In this document: one piece after another, positions 10,361 to 21,040 of the stretch
Numbering within the stretch: position 1 is the first letter of the stretch
How the letters are laid out: every line of letters begins with the position of its first letter
DNA from: Hyperoodon ampullatus
Lineage: Eukaryota > Chordata > Mammalia > Artiodactyla > Ziphiidae
Direction of reading: 5' to 3'
DNA length: 64,000 nucleotides
Assembly (NCBI GenBank): GCA_949752795.1
Contig: OX457057.1
Span: 104,807,513 to 104,871,512, forward strand
The notes under the pieces: model-generated
The model's database searches: none
Told to the model about the DNA's origin: nothing
What the model saw: the letters and a program-made list of their open reading frames with translations, nothing else
Translations under genes and position numbers: made by a program

Positions 10361-11435
10361 TTTTGAAAAATTCTATTGCCTTGTCTTAAGTTGAACCAAG
10401 CCATTTTTTTCTAAACTTCTTGGTTCAAGGAAAGTTTAACTTTCAGGTTTGCCTTAGTTTAGCAAAGCAGCATGTTTAGGTTTAGTGTCATGATTTTGGT
10501 TTAAGTCCCGGTTACCTGCTTATCTAAATCACACAAATACACATATTCACACACACACTGAGGTACACACTAAGCATAGACATTCTTGGACACTCCTCTA
10601 GATCAGCATAAGATCTAAGCGGAGGATGAAGCATACACAGAACTCCAAAACAGAGTTAAGCAAGTAGGCATCTCTACGGAGAGAGAATACAAGGTGGAGG
10701 AAGAAGGATTTGGGAGGTAACTGGAGGGGGGAAAAGAAAGTGAATGGTGGGCGTGGGGATGGGGTGGTGAGAGATGAAGGATGGGATCAACAGAAATAGA
10801 ATTCAGTCCCTTCCTGTCTCTTGCTGCAATTACCACAGGTGCCTGCAAGGAGACAATCGTCTCTGATTCAGCAGATCTCAGAGCTGAGTCACAGCCTTCT
10901 GGTGACAACTCAGGGGTTTATCCAAGAGGCCCTGGATGACCTCACCCCTATGAGTCCACGTCCTGTACTCTCTTTAATTTAAGGCACACTCAGCAGAGCT
11001 CTGAGGACGGCTAAGAGCCCTCTGGACACATCTGGAGCCTATCCTGATCTCCCCACACTTTATTCCTGATAAGCAAAGAGAAGACTGAAAGGGAAGGTCT
11101 ACTTTAATGTTCCCGGTTAGGGAGGTGAAGGGATTACTGTGTCACCCTGCCAGATTCAAATGGAGTCCTCCCTCCAGACCTCCCTTGCTGGCTTTAAGGC
11201 CTCTGGGGCTAGAATCTTCATTCCTGGCTCAGGTACAGATGTGTCTCCTTAAAGCTTCCAACTCATTTTCTGAAACACTTCCCTTATATCACCACTGGAC
11301 AATGTTTTCAGCCAGGTGCTGGGCTTGCACAGAGTGTGATCTCAGTCCTGCTCTGGGTGCTTCCAGCTAACATGAAAAACTCTGATGTACAGGGTCATAG
11401 GTCCCTCATAACAGAGCTATTAGGAGGAGAAATGG
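10361..11435. other. Unassigned sequence
   Basis: Moderate GC, no repeat family recognised. The longest frames (97 codons reverse, 87 forward) show no domain, no splice-consistent structure and no low-complexity bias typical of a gene. A short CA-rich patch lies at 10,535-10,560. Confidence 0.4.
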
Positions 11436-11439
11436 GATG

Positions 11440-11690
11440 ATAAATAATTGCTGACATTTATCTAGCACTTAGTATGCACTAAACAACTTACATAATTATT
11501 TAATTTAATCTTCACGACTACCTTATGCATCTGATGTACTGTTATTATCCCATTTTACAGATAGAGAAAGTAAGGCTTAGAGGTTAACCGACTTGCTCAT
11601 GTTTGCAGGGTTGGTGAGAAGGGAGTCAGAATTTGAACTCAGATCTGTATGAGCCCAGAGGTTTAAGGACAGTGCTTCATCCCAGAACGT
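11440..11690 (-). repeat. MIR SINE, reverse orientation
   Basis: Clear reversed MIR: 'ctgacatttatctagcacttagtatgcac', 'ttatttaatttaatcttcacgac', 'attatcccattttacagatagagaaagtaaggcttagaggttaa', 'gagtcagaatttgaactcag'. Ancient mammalian tRNA-derived SINE. Confidence 0.8.
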
Positions 11691-11754
11691 TTATGTGAAA
11701 CACTTTGTAAACTAAGGTTCTGCACACATTACTTGTTATTGTTTCTATGGAACA

Positions 11755-11945
11755 TGATAATAGCTAGCCGTTATTGAGGATTCATGGTGTGCCACATATT
11801 TTGCATATATCATCTCATTTAATCTTAACAATGCCCTTTGAATATATTACTGTCTACATAAGGTTTCCTGGTCCAGGGCTACACAGCTGATGAATTTTGA
11901 ACACTGGCAGTCTGACACCAAGGCCTCCCCTACACTATGCTGTCT
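11755..11945 (-). repeat. MIR SINE, reverse orientation, diverged
   Basis: 'taatagctagccgttattgagg', 'tatcatctcatttaatcttaacaatgcc', 'ctacacagctgatgaattttgaac', 'ggcagtctgacacc' follow the reversed MIR order. The usual 'cccattttacagatgagg' block is missing or mutated. Confidence 0.65.
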
Positions 11946-12399
11946 TCCCAAAGATTAAAAGATTCATGAAAAATAGTCAATCAGGTGTTAATATTCTGAC
12001 TGGAAACAATCTGAGAATTGTGATGTCCTGTTCTGTGGCAGCTCAGAATTTCAGCGCTTGCGCAGATCTGTTCTGAGGAAGACAGAAGTGGTAGGGGCAC
12101 ACATTTTGTCCGAGTACCTAACTCTATTGCAGTTCTGTGTCTCAGTTACATAGTGCTCTATGCCCTTTCTATAAGGCCATTAAAGATTAATAGTTAGCAC
12201 AATTGTTAATTTAAGCTCTCCTTTCCTTCCCCCCTCCCTCAAATAGGTCATTAGTCCCATCAAACAGGTTGACATGTCTTTCTGTTGGATTTTCTTCTGA
12301 CTCTCCATGGAAGAGTGCTTATCTGCAAACAAACCTTCATCTCAACTGTGCACAGATAAACCAACCTCTACTCTGACAGGAAACGACATTCAACTGTCC
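11946..12399. other. Unassigned sequence
   Basis: No repeat or gene recognised. Confidence 0.4.
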
Positions 12400-12408
12400 T
12401 GAAGAACT

Positions 12409-12414
<6 letters not shown>

Positions 12415-12443
<29 letters not shown>

Positions 12444-12634
12444 GGTACGCGGGCCTCTCACTGCCGTGGCCTCTCCCGTTGTGGAGCACAGGCTCCGGAC
12501 GCGCAGGCTCAGCGGCCATGGCTCACGGGCCCAGCCGCTCCGCGGCATGTGGGATCTTCCCGGACCGGGGCACGAACCCGTGTCCCCTGCATCGGCAGGC
12601 GTACTCTCAACCACTGCGCCACCAGGGAAGCCCG
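12415..12634 (-). mobile_element. CHR-2-type SINE, reverse, long T run
   Basis: Near-consensus CHR-2 copy with an uninterrupted T run of about 31 at its left (the A tail on the other strand). The target duplication tgaagaactaatttt is at 12400-12414 and 12635-12649. The pure tail and clean body suggest a young insertion. Confidence 0.96.
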
Positions 12635-12725
12635 TGAAGAACTAATTTTAATTGTTCTGCATGTACTACAAAAATTCTGTTTACACATTTCATATATCCA
12701 CAAAATTACTTCTGAGTAGTCTTTA

Positions 12726-12764
12726 AGATGAGAGAGAGAGGGGGAGAGAGAGAAAAAGAGAGAC
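12726..12764. repeat. (GA)n simple repeat
   Basis: Purine tract of GA units with short G and A interruptions. Confidence 0.85.
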
Positions 12765-12779
12765 TGTTTTTCCTTGACT

Positions 12780-12860
12780 GGGACTCTTTTGTATCCACCT
12801 ATATCTACCAACATGCTTTGCACAGAGTATGTGCTCAGTACCTGTTTGCTGAATGAACGT
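12780..12860 (+). repeat. L2 3' terminus
   Basis: 'tgctttgcacagagtatgtgctcagtacctgtttgctgaatgaacg' matches the L2 end 'gcctggcacatagtaggcgctcaataaatatttgttgaatgaatg'. Confidence 0.6.
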
Positions 12861-12889
12861 TAGTTTCAGATTTAGAAAACACTATTTCA

Positions 12890-13080
12890 ATCAAAGAGTA
12901 TTTATTATTTTTCGTAGAACTTCCTCTGTACCATCAAAATTTCTCCTGACCAGCGTCAATAACCTGTCCTACGTAAAGCACGTACTATGTGCCAGGCCCT
13001 CAGATGCTGAGGACACAAATGTGATGAAATCTAGTTCGTCCACTCCAAGAACTCACAATCTATGCTTTAGCCTTTTTCCC
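12890..13080 (-). repeat. L2-type fragment, reverse orientation
   Basis: 'gtaaagcacgtactatgtgccaggccctcagatgctgaggacacaaatgtg' then 'actccaagaactcacaatct' corresponds to reversed L2 'gcacctactatgtgccaggcactg..ctggggacacagcagtg..agcttacattct'. Confidence 0.55.
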
Positions 13081-13607
13081 TGAGAGGGGGTGGGGGTCCT
13101 ATTGGTCCCTTAAGGACATAGAGGTGCTTCTGGAGTACAGAATTCTTTCCTATATTTCCAGGTCCCCAGATGTAAGCACAAGTTGCAAAACCAGGTGGCT
13201 TAGAAAGGAAAAGCCAGCCAGTCACGCTTGTGCTCACAATGCCCTTGTTATTGTTCTGGGTGGAAGGCAGAAGACTGAGGAGCAGAGAAATGACAGATGA
13301 AGCCTTTTAATTTGCTAGCAATTAATTCTTTTACTTACTTTAAGTTAAAATGTTCAGCCTTTCCCAGTCACTCATCAACAACTGTTAACATCAGTGTCTT
13401 CTCAGCATTTGGAAGGCTCTGAGTGTAAACAGGCCATTACCTTGCAATGAAAGATAAATTGTAGAGCCTTGATTAAGCATAATGCTCTGGGAATGAACTT
13501 CACCAGTTCATTGATTCTTCTACTTATTGAAGCCTTAGCCAAAATACATTAAAAAAAAATTTAACATTCATGCATTCATTCCATCAACTAATCAACATAA
13601 CATAGAG
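13081..13607. other. Unassigned sequence, possible conserved noncoding DNA
   Basis: No repeat recognised. 13,300-13,560 has several homeodomain-like AT cores ('tttaatttgctagcaattaattc', 'ccttgattaagcataatg'), which occur often by chance. Confidence 0.25.
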
Positions 13608-13786
13608 TGGTTAAGAGCAATCTCTGGAGCCAGGCTGCCTGGATTCAATCCCAGCTCCGTCACTTGGTTACCTTGGACAGCTTGCTTACCTCTCTGTGCT
13701 TCTGTCTCCTTATCTGTAAAACGGAGATGATAACAGTACTTATCTCATAGCATAATTATGAAAATTAGATATATTAAAATATATAG
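13608..13786 (+). repeat. MIR SINE, 5' part
   Basis: Textbook MIR order: 'gagtggttaagagcaatctctggagccaggctgcctggattcaatcccagctccgtcacttgg', 'accttggacagcttgcttacctctctgtgct', 'ccttatctgtaaaacggagatgataacagtacttatctcatag'. The 3' part continues after the inserted CHR SINE. Confidence 0.88.
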
Positions 13787-14013
13787 GGCTTCCCTGGTGG
13801 CACAGTGGTTGAGAGTCTGCCTGCCGATGCAGGGGACACGGGTTCGTGCCCCGGTCCGGGAAGATCCCACATGCCGTGGAGCGGCTGGGCCCTTGAGCCA
13901 TGGCCACTGAGCCTGCGCGTCCGGAGCCTGTGCTCTGCAACTGGAGAGGCCACAACAGTGAGAGGCCCGCGTACCGCAAAAAAAAAAAATAATAATAATA
14001 ATAAAAAAAAAAA
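13787..14013 (+). mobile_element. CHR-2-type SINE inserted in MIR
   Basis: CHR-2 copy with head 'ggcttccctggtggcacagtgg', 'gggttcgtgcccc', and a tail of A11, (AAT)n and A11. The flanking AT-rich target duplication is about 'aaaatatata' (13,775-13,784 and the start of the TA run near 14,012). The exact right edge is blurred by the TA repeat at 14,011-14,026. Confidence 0.9.
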
Positions 14014-14026
14014 TATATATATATAT

Positions 14027-14100
14027 AGTTCAAAGGATGGTGCCTACTATATTGTAAGTGCTACATAACCTACATAGTAATAATAATAATATTGTTGTCA
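14027..14100 (+). repeat. MIR SINE, 3' part
   Basis: 'tggtgcctactatattgtaagtgctacataac' is the MIR end 'agtgcctggcacatagtaagcgctcaataaat', displaced by the SINE. Confidence 0.65.
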
Positions 14101-14209
14101 TCGTTGATCACTCCCATATTCTGTCCATGAAAGGGCAATAAGCAGGATAAGTATGATCCCTGCCTCACAGTGAATTTCTACTATTATAAAAACATTGGAA
14201 CACTATAGA

Positions 14210-14640
14210 ATCATACAGAGTAAAATATGAAAATCTACCCCCATCTCCCCTGATTCTACTCCCCAGAGGTAACCATCATTAATAATTTTATGTGTGTCCT
14301 TCCAGACTATTTTTCTAGGCATATGAAAATATATACATAAACATCAGTTGTTTGTTTTTATTTAAAAAATCATTTTGCTAACAATATATCATGCACATTT
14401 TTGCAGGTCAGCCCATACAGACCTATCTCCTTTGAAGTGGCTGCCTTTGTTTTCTTTATAAGATAAACCATACTTTTAATTTTAAGTTTCTTCCTATTGA
14501 TGCACATTAAATTGTTTTCAATGTTTCACTAATGAAAACAACACCAAAGTGAACATTCTTATACATGTAGCTTTGTACATTTGTAGACTATTTCTTAAGC
14601 ATAAGTTCCTTAAAATGGATGTTATAGCCCATTTCCCCAT
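14210..14640 (-). mobile_element. Old L1 3' fragment, reverse orientation
   Basis: Antisense L1M 3' UTR-like blocks: 'cccagaggtaaccatcattaataattttatgtgtgtccttccagac', 'catatgaaaatatatacataaac', 'cattaaattgttttcaatgtttcactaatg', 'aaagtgaacattcttatacatg'. Confidence 0.65.
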
Positions 14641-15250
14641 AATATGAAAGTGTCCACTTTGACAAAGCAGGAATAAAGCAGGGTTGAAAGGACAGCCTCA
14701 GAGCCATTATGACATATTCCCATCCCATCTCCCACTGGGCTGTGGCTGCCACTGTGGGAAAATAGCCAATTGGGTTGAAAGTCTAGCAAAAGCCTAGGAA
14801 ATTGGTTTTTTGAATGAATCCTCATAACAGCTTATGTGGTTGCAGTTTTCTTCTTTCTGAAGATGTGGTAGAAACATTCTCATTAATGGAGAGCTGTGAA
14901 TAGCCAAGTTCCAAGTAATTAAGGCTTTCATCTTCATCTCAGAATCTCATTCACATCCCTTTTCTCTCCTAGTCCATTCTCCCCAAGGCATTGTGACCTG
15001 GCACAAAAACCTATGACTGTATGACTTCCATTCTCCTGCAAATATTTAGAGCACCTGAATGATGAAAGAAGGAACAAGTGAGCAAAGAGGGAGGAAGAGC
15101 TAAAAGAAACGACAGCCAGATGGGGATCATGATATGTTTAAACTGGAAAATCGTTCAAGAGAAACCTCATGCTGTAAATATTCACAGATAATGACAAGTT
15201 GGGTAAATGCCTTTGTGGTCCTGAGCTAAGCTAAAGACATCACCCTGGAT
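14641..15250. other. Unassigned sequence
   Basis: No feature recognised. Confidence 0.4.
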
Positions 15251-15254
15251 ATGT

Positions 15255-15660
15255 GAGTTAGGTTACAGGCTTAAGTTCCCTGCAAACAGACCCAAAATAC
15301 AGTGGCTTAATCGAGACAGAAGTTTAATTCTCCCTGTTGGGAAGTCCACAGATAGGCGGGAGTTTTAGAGCAGACACATAGCACTGTTCCCTAAGGTCAT
15401 CCAGGGATACAGGCATGGAGGAAGCTCTTCCATCCTCAGTGGGGGCTCCCATCTTTGGTTTAAGGTGGCCAATGCAGTGGCTGTCCTTTCCCACACAGTG
15501 GGAAATGGAGAGTGGAGTACAAGCCCTTTTCTCTATAAAGAATGTTGTACTGATGTTGTTCACATCACTTCCACTCACACTCCAGTAGCAAGAATGTAGT
15601 TATATGTCCCTCCTAGCTGCAAGGGAGGCTGGGAAATGTGGTTGCTTCCTGGATGACAAT
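15255..15660. repeat. Old medium-reiteration repeat, family not named
   Basis: Blocks such as 'acccaaaatacagtggcttaatcgagacagaagtttaattctc' and 'ctccctcctagctgcaagggaggctgggaaatgtggttgc' recur in mammalian interspersed repeats of an old LTR or DNA-transposon class. I cannot name the family safely. Confidence 0.4.
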
Positions 15661-15686
15661 TTGCTCAGACAAATCTTGGTGTTTTA

Positions 15687-15775
15687 TGAAGAAGAAGAAG
15701 AGGAAGAAGGAGGAGGAGAAGAAGAAGAAGAAGAAGAAAGGGGAGGAGAAGGAGGGGGGGACAGGTGGAGAAGGG
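15687..15775. repeat. (GAA/GGA)n purine tract
   Basis: About 90 bases almost entirely of A and G, with a central uninterrupted GAA array (about 15,717-15,738). Read directly. The lysine/glutamate-rich frame through it is an artefact of the repeat. Confidence 0.9.
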
Positions 15776-15949
15776 AAAGATAAATATGGGGGTTTTGTAG
15801 AATTTGGAACTAGCGGGTAGCACGAGAGCATGGCAGCAAGGGGTAAAACCAGTCAGGCAAGAGTTGATGACAAGTGTCTTCCAGCTTAAACATCCTTTGG
15901 GGGCGCCTTCCTGGGATCCCCAGACTAGATCAGGACCCTTGTTTTACCC

Positions 15950-16150
15950 TGTGACACCACTCTGGGCTTCTCCTTTCAAAGCTCTGATCACACTTGTAAT
16001 TGATTATTTGTCCAATGACCATCTTCCCTGCTAGAATGGGAATTCCATGAGGACAGAAACCATGTCTGTCTTATTCGATACTGTATCTTCAGTGCTATCA
16101 TAGGGCTTGGTACTAGTAGGGCCCAATAAATGTTTGTTTAATGAAGGGAA
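15950..16150 (+). repeat. L2-type LINE 3' fragment
   Basis: 'agaatgggaattccatgaggacagaaaccatgtctgtcttattcg', 'ctgtatcttcagtgctatcatagggcttggtactagtagggcccaataaatgtttgtttaatgaa': clear L2 3' end. Confidence 0.8.
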
Positions 16151-16439
16151 AACAAAGTCAAGAGAAACCTAGACTCTTCTCTCAAGACAGTCACAGCCTA
16201 ATTGGAGAAGTGGGGATACAGACACATATGCAGTTACTACACTGGGCAAGTCCTGTAAGAGTGGAATTCAGAAAGTGACATGAGAGCACAAAGAAAATAA
16301 CCTCCAACTGAGAAGATGGCAGCTGACACTGAATGTCACAGAGCTGAGGTCTTGGTTCTACTCCTCAGCCAAGCAATGGAGAAATCAGATTGCATCCCAT
16401 GGGATTGCCAGCCTTGATGTGTGACTAGAGATTATGCCT

Positions 16440-16790
16440 CAGATAAATGGTTAACTGCCTCAGGCCCCTGACCACGCACTGAGTACCCATTCTTTCAAGA
16501 CTCAACTTTGAATATCACTTTTATATAACAATTTCTCTGATTCACCCTACCCCATCCTACCCTGTTCAGACAGCACAGATCCCTTCCTCCCTATGTCCCC
16601 CATTGTATCCTACACTTCAGTCTGTCACAGCACCTACAGCCCTTCAGAGCACTTATGGTTCAGATGTCTGAGATGCTCCCCAGTGAAAGCTTCCTGAGGG
16701 CAGGGGCTGTGCTTATGTATCCTTGTTTCCTAGCATATCACACAGGGCCTGGAGTTCAGAAGGCATTCAATAAATGTTGAATGATGGAAG
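16440..16790 (+). repeat. L2-type LINE 3' fragment
   Basis: 'agactcaactttgaatatcac', 'gtctgtcacagcacctacagc', 'gaaagcttcctgagggcaggggctgtgc', 'cacacagggcctggagttcagaaggcattcaataaatgttgaatgatgg': well ordered L2 3' region. Confidence 0.8.
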
Positions 16791-17425
16791 TCAGTCCATG
16801 GCTAGGCATCACATACTTCCAGACTGAGGAATCTGTACTCATTAAAATACTTACTGCCTTTACAGTCATTTCTTTACAGATGGGTAGAAACTTGGCAGGT
16901 AGTTGTGGGCCCTGATCCTTTGGTTAGAGGGAAGGGGATTCTTAACTGGGACCAGTGGGACTTTCTTATGGTTTCCATTGTCTCAGCATCATTGGCCCAG
17001 GGACAATGAGTGGGAAATGACACAAGTACCAATGGTTCAGAAGATGCTGTTGCCGCAATGAAGCAGGTACCACCTGAAGTTCAAGTGGCTTCAATGGCTG
17101 GTTTGGGATGTGTAAACACCACTGTTAAAGAGCTCTTGGATACACCAGGGCATAGTGCTTGATGGGATACCTGGACAAGATCCCATCCTTTGAGAAAACT
17201 TGGACATACATTATTTGTTAGTGCTATGTTTTGGGATGTGGTCCAAAATGCTTCAGATTCCTCAAGTTGTTTTCACTTCCTTCATTTTGGGGAGGTCAGA
17301 CCAATGAGGGACTCACTCAGGGACTGCTGGGCACTGAATGTAAGCTGTTCTTCTCAGAGTCAGCTGGCAGATCCCAGAGAGGTCACGGTCAAAGAGAGTC
17401 AAAACGTGGTAATGCCAAACACACC
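16791..17425. other. Unassigned sequence
   Basis: No repeat family or gene recognised. Two overlapping forward frames (103 and 85 codons at about 17,190-17,500) lack any domain or codon pattern I can recognise, and run into a MIR-like segment. Confidence 0.35.
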
Positions 17426-17429
17426 AATA

Positions 17430-17600
17430 ACCACCAGGACTTGTTATGTTCTAGGGCTAATTTACTTGTTCAAAGTGCTTTCATATAATCATTTTATTTG
17501 ATCTTGCCAGAAATCGTATCAGACAGGCAGAGAATGTATGGGCCCAGAAAGACAAGGTGAGTCACTCAAGGTCACCTAGCAAGGTTGTGGTGGAGCAAAG
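17430..17600 (-). repeat. MIR SINE, reverse, decayed
   Basis: 'aggacttgttatgttctagggc', 'caaagtgctttcatataatcattttatttgatcttgccag', 'gtgagtcactcaaggtcacctagcaagg' follow reversed MIR order, with the central 'cccattttacag' block lost. Confidence 0.6.
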
Positions 17601-18490
17601 GAAAAACAAAAGCCAACATTCTCCAAGGAAAGGACAACAGATGGAAGAAAGCTACAGAAAGATCAGTTTTCACTCAGTTCAAAGGGAAAGCTCTAGATGA
17701 CAGGGCTGTGTTGTTGAGTCAAGGGGTAACTGTGTCCCATGTGCCTAGGTGTTGGTGGGCTGCAGGACAGGAAAGCTCTGGAGGAGGTGGAGGGCAGGAG
17801 TTGAGGGTTCTTGCACATGACGACCCTTAGGTTTCTTCCACCCCTGGCATTTCTGATGTTAGGGGGGAATGTCATCAGTTGGTCCTAAAAGAATCTGAAG
17901 CTTAGAAATAAGCAACCAGCACTTAGCTTACCCCTCTAGGTGAGGTGTGGGACTGTGACCTACTCCTTTGCTCTCCACCTGTATGTTGCCCTCTGGGCCT
18001 CCCCACCCTCCCCTTCACCCCCATGCCCAGTCTGCAGCCCCAATGCTCAGTGTAGCCTGCTCTCACCTGAACACTATTGTGTGCTGCTGCAAAAGCACTG
18101 AGCACACTCTGGAAAACCTGTGTCACTAGAAGCAGCCTGGCCAGCTGGCCATGGGCTCATGGCCACCCCCATCGAGCTGTGGCTGCCTCGTCCAAGCTTG
18201 TGTCAAGCCCTCAGCTTGGGCCACACAGTCAGAAGTTCACACTTAGCACCAAAGGGAAGACTGGTTTTCTAGTTCCAAGGGTAGGACTTGAGCAAGTTCT
18301 TTCTCTCTATGTGAATGGACTTTGCACAGTCTCAGGTTTCCAAGAGAATACATTAAAAATACAAGCCAAGTCTCCCAAGTTCCTGACCCTCATTAGGGAG
18401 GAAAAGGAGAGGACCCCTGGCCAGAGAAGAAAGTTGAGATTACAGTATTTTAGTCTATCACACAAAAACACTTTAAACACAGCACTGACA
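17601..18490. other. Unassigned sequence
   Basis: Moderately GC-rich, no repeat recognised. The 171-codon forward frame at 18,077-18,592 shows no domain and ends inside a simple repeat, so I do not call a gene. Confidence 0.35.
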
Positions 18491-18538
18491 CCTATTCTAT
18501 TCTATCTTATCCTATCCTATCCTACCCTATTTTATCCC
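18491..18538. repeat. Pentanucleotide (TCCTA)n-like repeat
   Basis: Imperfect run of five-base units alternating TTCTA, TCTTA, TCCTA and ACCCTA-like forms. Read directly. Confidence 0.8.
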
Positions 18539-18719
18539 AATAGACACCTAATCTGTTCTATTACAAGCAAATTGCATCAGTTTTATGACTAAGACTTACA
18601 AGCTTTAATTACTCTGGGGGATATTTGAGTAACCAAAGAAAGAAAGTCTTGCTACAAAATGGGACTTACCTGGAGGACTCTAGGCTCTAATGAAAGGATG
18701 ATCCTCTTAATTAATAGTT

Positions 18720-19295
18720 AACTTCTTTTCTACAGAGTCCTTGACTGGATGCACACCTCATAGATGCTCTGGCCATCCTTCAGTTTGGCATATGCTCTTT
18801 TCTTTTTCTCAACACTTTCCTTTCTAATTCCCCATTCTCAGCCTCCTTCACCAAACACTTTTCTTTCTAATTCCCCATTCCCAGCCTCCGTCACCTGACT
18901 AATTTCCGCTCACTCCTCAGGTCTCAGTTTAGGTCCTACTTCCCTTGGAAAGCTTTTCTTGCCCCTCAAGAATGAAGTAAATGTTCTTCTTATATCTTCC
19001 CAATGGTGTAACCACCTTTAGTTGAGCAATTGTGCACCACAGGACCCTAAGGAAGACCACTGACGTCAGAGACGTGTTGCATAGTATACAACCTGCAAAA
19101 CTGTCTATGGCTGCCCCACTCCCATAGTCCTCTGTACTTCTCCCCAGAGTAGCAACCACCCTTGAATGGTAAGTGCCTGTTTTCTAATGAAGCTTCTTGA
19201 GGAAAAGGATCTTGTCTTGAGCACTATCGTGTCCCCAGGGCCTCAAACTGATCTTGGCACTTAATAGGGACTTAATAAATGTTTGTTAAATTAAC
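18720..19295 (+). repeat. L2-type LINE 3' fragment
   Basis: L2 3' blocks: 'ctccggccatcc'-type start, 'ctcaggtctcagtttaggtcctacttcccttggaaagcttttcttgcc', 'gaagcttcttgaggaaaaggatcttgtc', 'ccagggcctcaaactgatcttggcacttaatagggacttaataaatgtttgttaaatt'. It carries an internal tandem duplication at 18,811-18,895. Confidence 0.75.
18811..18895. repeat. Two-copy tandem duplication (~42 bp)
   Basis: The unit starting 'aacactttcctttctaattc' and ending 'cagcctcc.tcacc' occurs twice in a row (18,811-18,852 and 18,853-18,895) with only a few differences. A local duplication within L2 sequence. Confidence 0.9.
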
Positions 19296-19479
19296 TCACA
19301 AATATTTTTTAAAAACCATTAAACTCACACTTACCTCAGACCACAGGTTATCACTGCTTCCTGTTTCCCTTTTACATTCTTCCACTTCTTTCCCTGTATC
19401 CTGCTACCCGTCAGTCAAAATCTTGCATCTGGGCCCTGTCTACACAGGGACATTCTATCAGAGCAGGGAAAGCCTTTCA

Positions 19480-19940
19480 TGGTTGTTTGAGTTTCCTTGG
19501 GCTGCTGTAAAAAGGTACTGCAAACTGGGTGGCTTAAAATAACAGACATTTATTGTCTCACAGTTGGGAAGGATAGAAGTTCAAGATCAAGGTGTTGGCA
19601 GTGCCATGCTCCCTCTAAAACATGTAGGCAAGAATACTTCTTTGCCTCTTATAGCTTCTGTTTTTTTTCTGGCCATCCTCAGCATTCTTTGGCTTATAGA
19701 TGCATCACTCCAATCTCTGCCACCCTCATCATGTGGCCATCTTCTCCCTGTGCATCTGTGTCTTCATATGGTCATCTTCTTACTAGGACACCTGTCATGT
19801 TGAATCAGGGCTCATGTTAATGACTTCATCTTAACTTGATTGAATCTACTAAGACCCTATTTCTGAATAAGGTCACCTTCACAGGTGCTAGAGATTAGGA
19901 CTTCAATATATCTTTGGTATATAATTCAACCCATAACAGT
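19480..19940 (+). repeat. Interspersed repeat, 'aactgggtggctt' family, copy 1
   Basis: Well-known mammalian interspersed repeat that I recognise by text but cannot name safely: 'gtttccttgggctgctgtaaaaaggtactgcaaactgggtggcttaaaataacagacatttattgtctcacag', then 'ccaatctctgccaccctcatcatgtggcc', 'ttaacttgattgaatctactaagaccctatttctgaataaggtcacc', ending 'taattcaacccataacag'. A related copy lies at 30,347-30,711 in the same orientation. Confidence 0.7.
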
Positions 19941-19943
19941 GGT

Positions 19944-20140
19944 ATGGACAATGGTTTTTCAAACTCTAGCATGCATCAGAATAACCTAGAGGATTTGTTA
20001 AAATACAGATTGCTGGGTCACATATCCAGAGTTCCTGATTCAGGAAATCTGGGGTGGGACCTAAGAATGTGCATTTCTAACAAGTTCCCATGTGATGCTG
20101 ATGCTGCTTGTCCTGGTAGCACACTCTGAGATCCACTAGT
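19944..20140 (+). repeat. MER5-like hAT (Charlie) nonautonomous element
   Basis: 'atggtttttcaaactctagcatgcatcagaataacctagaggatttgttaaaatacagattgctgggtc', 'ggaaatctggggtgggacctaagaatgtgcatttctaacaagttcccatgtgatgctgatgctgc', 'tctgagatccacta': ordered MER5-type blocks. Confidence 0.8.
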
Positions 20141-20144
20141 GTAG

Positions 20145-20310
20145 GACCCTGCAACTCAAAATGCAGTCTATGGACCAGCAGCATCAGCATCACTAGGGAA
20201 GCTGTTAGAAACACAGACTCTCTCTCCGTCCATACCTTAGACCTATGGAATTAAAATTCCATTCTAATAAGTGATGTGCTCTAGCACAAGCTTGAAAGTC
20301 AGCGGGCCCT
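20145..20310 (+). repeat. Second hAT-type element, diverged
   Basis: 'atgcagtctatggaccagcagcatcagcatcactagggaagctgttagaaacacagactctc' resembles the related hAT consensus 'tggaccagcagcatcggcatcacctgggagcttgttagaaatgcag'. It sits directly after the MER5-like element. Confidence 0.65.
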
Positions 20311-20834
20311 GGATATAGAGGCAAGGTTCTATAAGGTCAAGCCAGTAGGTGCAGTCTCAGTCAAGTTCACCTCTTCATAGAGGCCTCACAGAGCCTTAAT
20401 TGGTATCTGGCTCGCAGAAGAGGGCACTTATTTCTTATAGGCGCCCACCCCCACGTCTACCCTCAAACCTGCCGTAGCTTGGTGGACACTGGGAAGTCAT
20501 ACCTGAGATCAAGTTTTCAGACAAGCAACTGAATTTCAGGTTGTACACACCACCTTCGCCAGAGAGAAAATAGGGTTGACTCTGAGAAGCCAGTGAAACT
20601 TATACTGAGAGATGCTGACAGGCCAGAGGGAATTACAAGACCCCAGAAGTGCAAAAAAGCATGTAAGAAAAATGTATTATGAGGGTTTTTCTTGGACCAT
20701 GCCTGATCTCTTGACGTATCTTTCTTTCTTTTAGTGCAATCTGTTACATAACTATTTATTTTCATGGCTACTCTAATTCGAGAAATAGGTTTACTTTGTT
20801 GTGATATGGTGTGTGCTTTAAAAGACAGAGAGAG
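20311..20834. other. Unassigned sequence
   Basis: No feature recognised. Confidence 0.4.
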
Positions 20835-21040
20835 GGCTTCCCTGGTGGCGCAGTTGTTGAAAGTCCGCCTGCCGATGCAGGGGACACGGGTTCGTGCCCC
20901 AGTCTGGGAAGATCCCACATGCCGCGGAGCGGCTGGGCCCGTGAGCCATGGCCGCTGAGCCTGAGCGTCTGGAGCCTGTGCTCCGCAATGGGAGAGGCCA
21001 CAACAGTGAGAGGCCCGCGTACGGCAAAAAAAAAAAAAAA
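20835..21040 (+). mobile_element. CHR-2-type SINE
   Basis: Near-consensus CHR-2 with A tail of about 20. Flanks 'aaaagacagagagag' and 'aaaaggagagagagag' give an imperfect, GA-rich target duplication, so the edges are uncertain by a few bases. Confidence 0.93.

Noticed and set aside
15638..15820. A lysine/glutamate-rich protein
   Set aside because: The frame is the translation of the GAA/GGA purine tract.
18077..18592. A 171-codon coding exon
   Set aside because: No recognised domain, ends in a pentanucleotide repeat, and no supporting splice or conservation signal.
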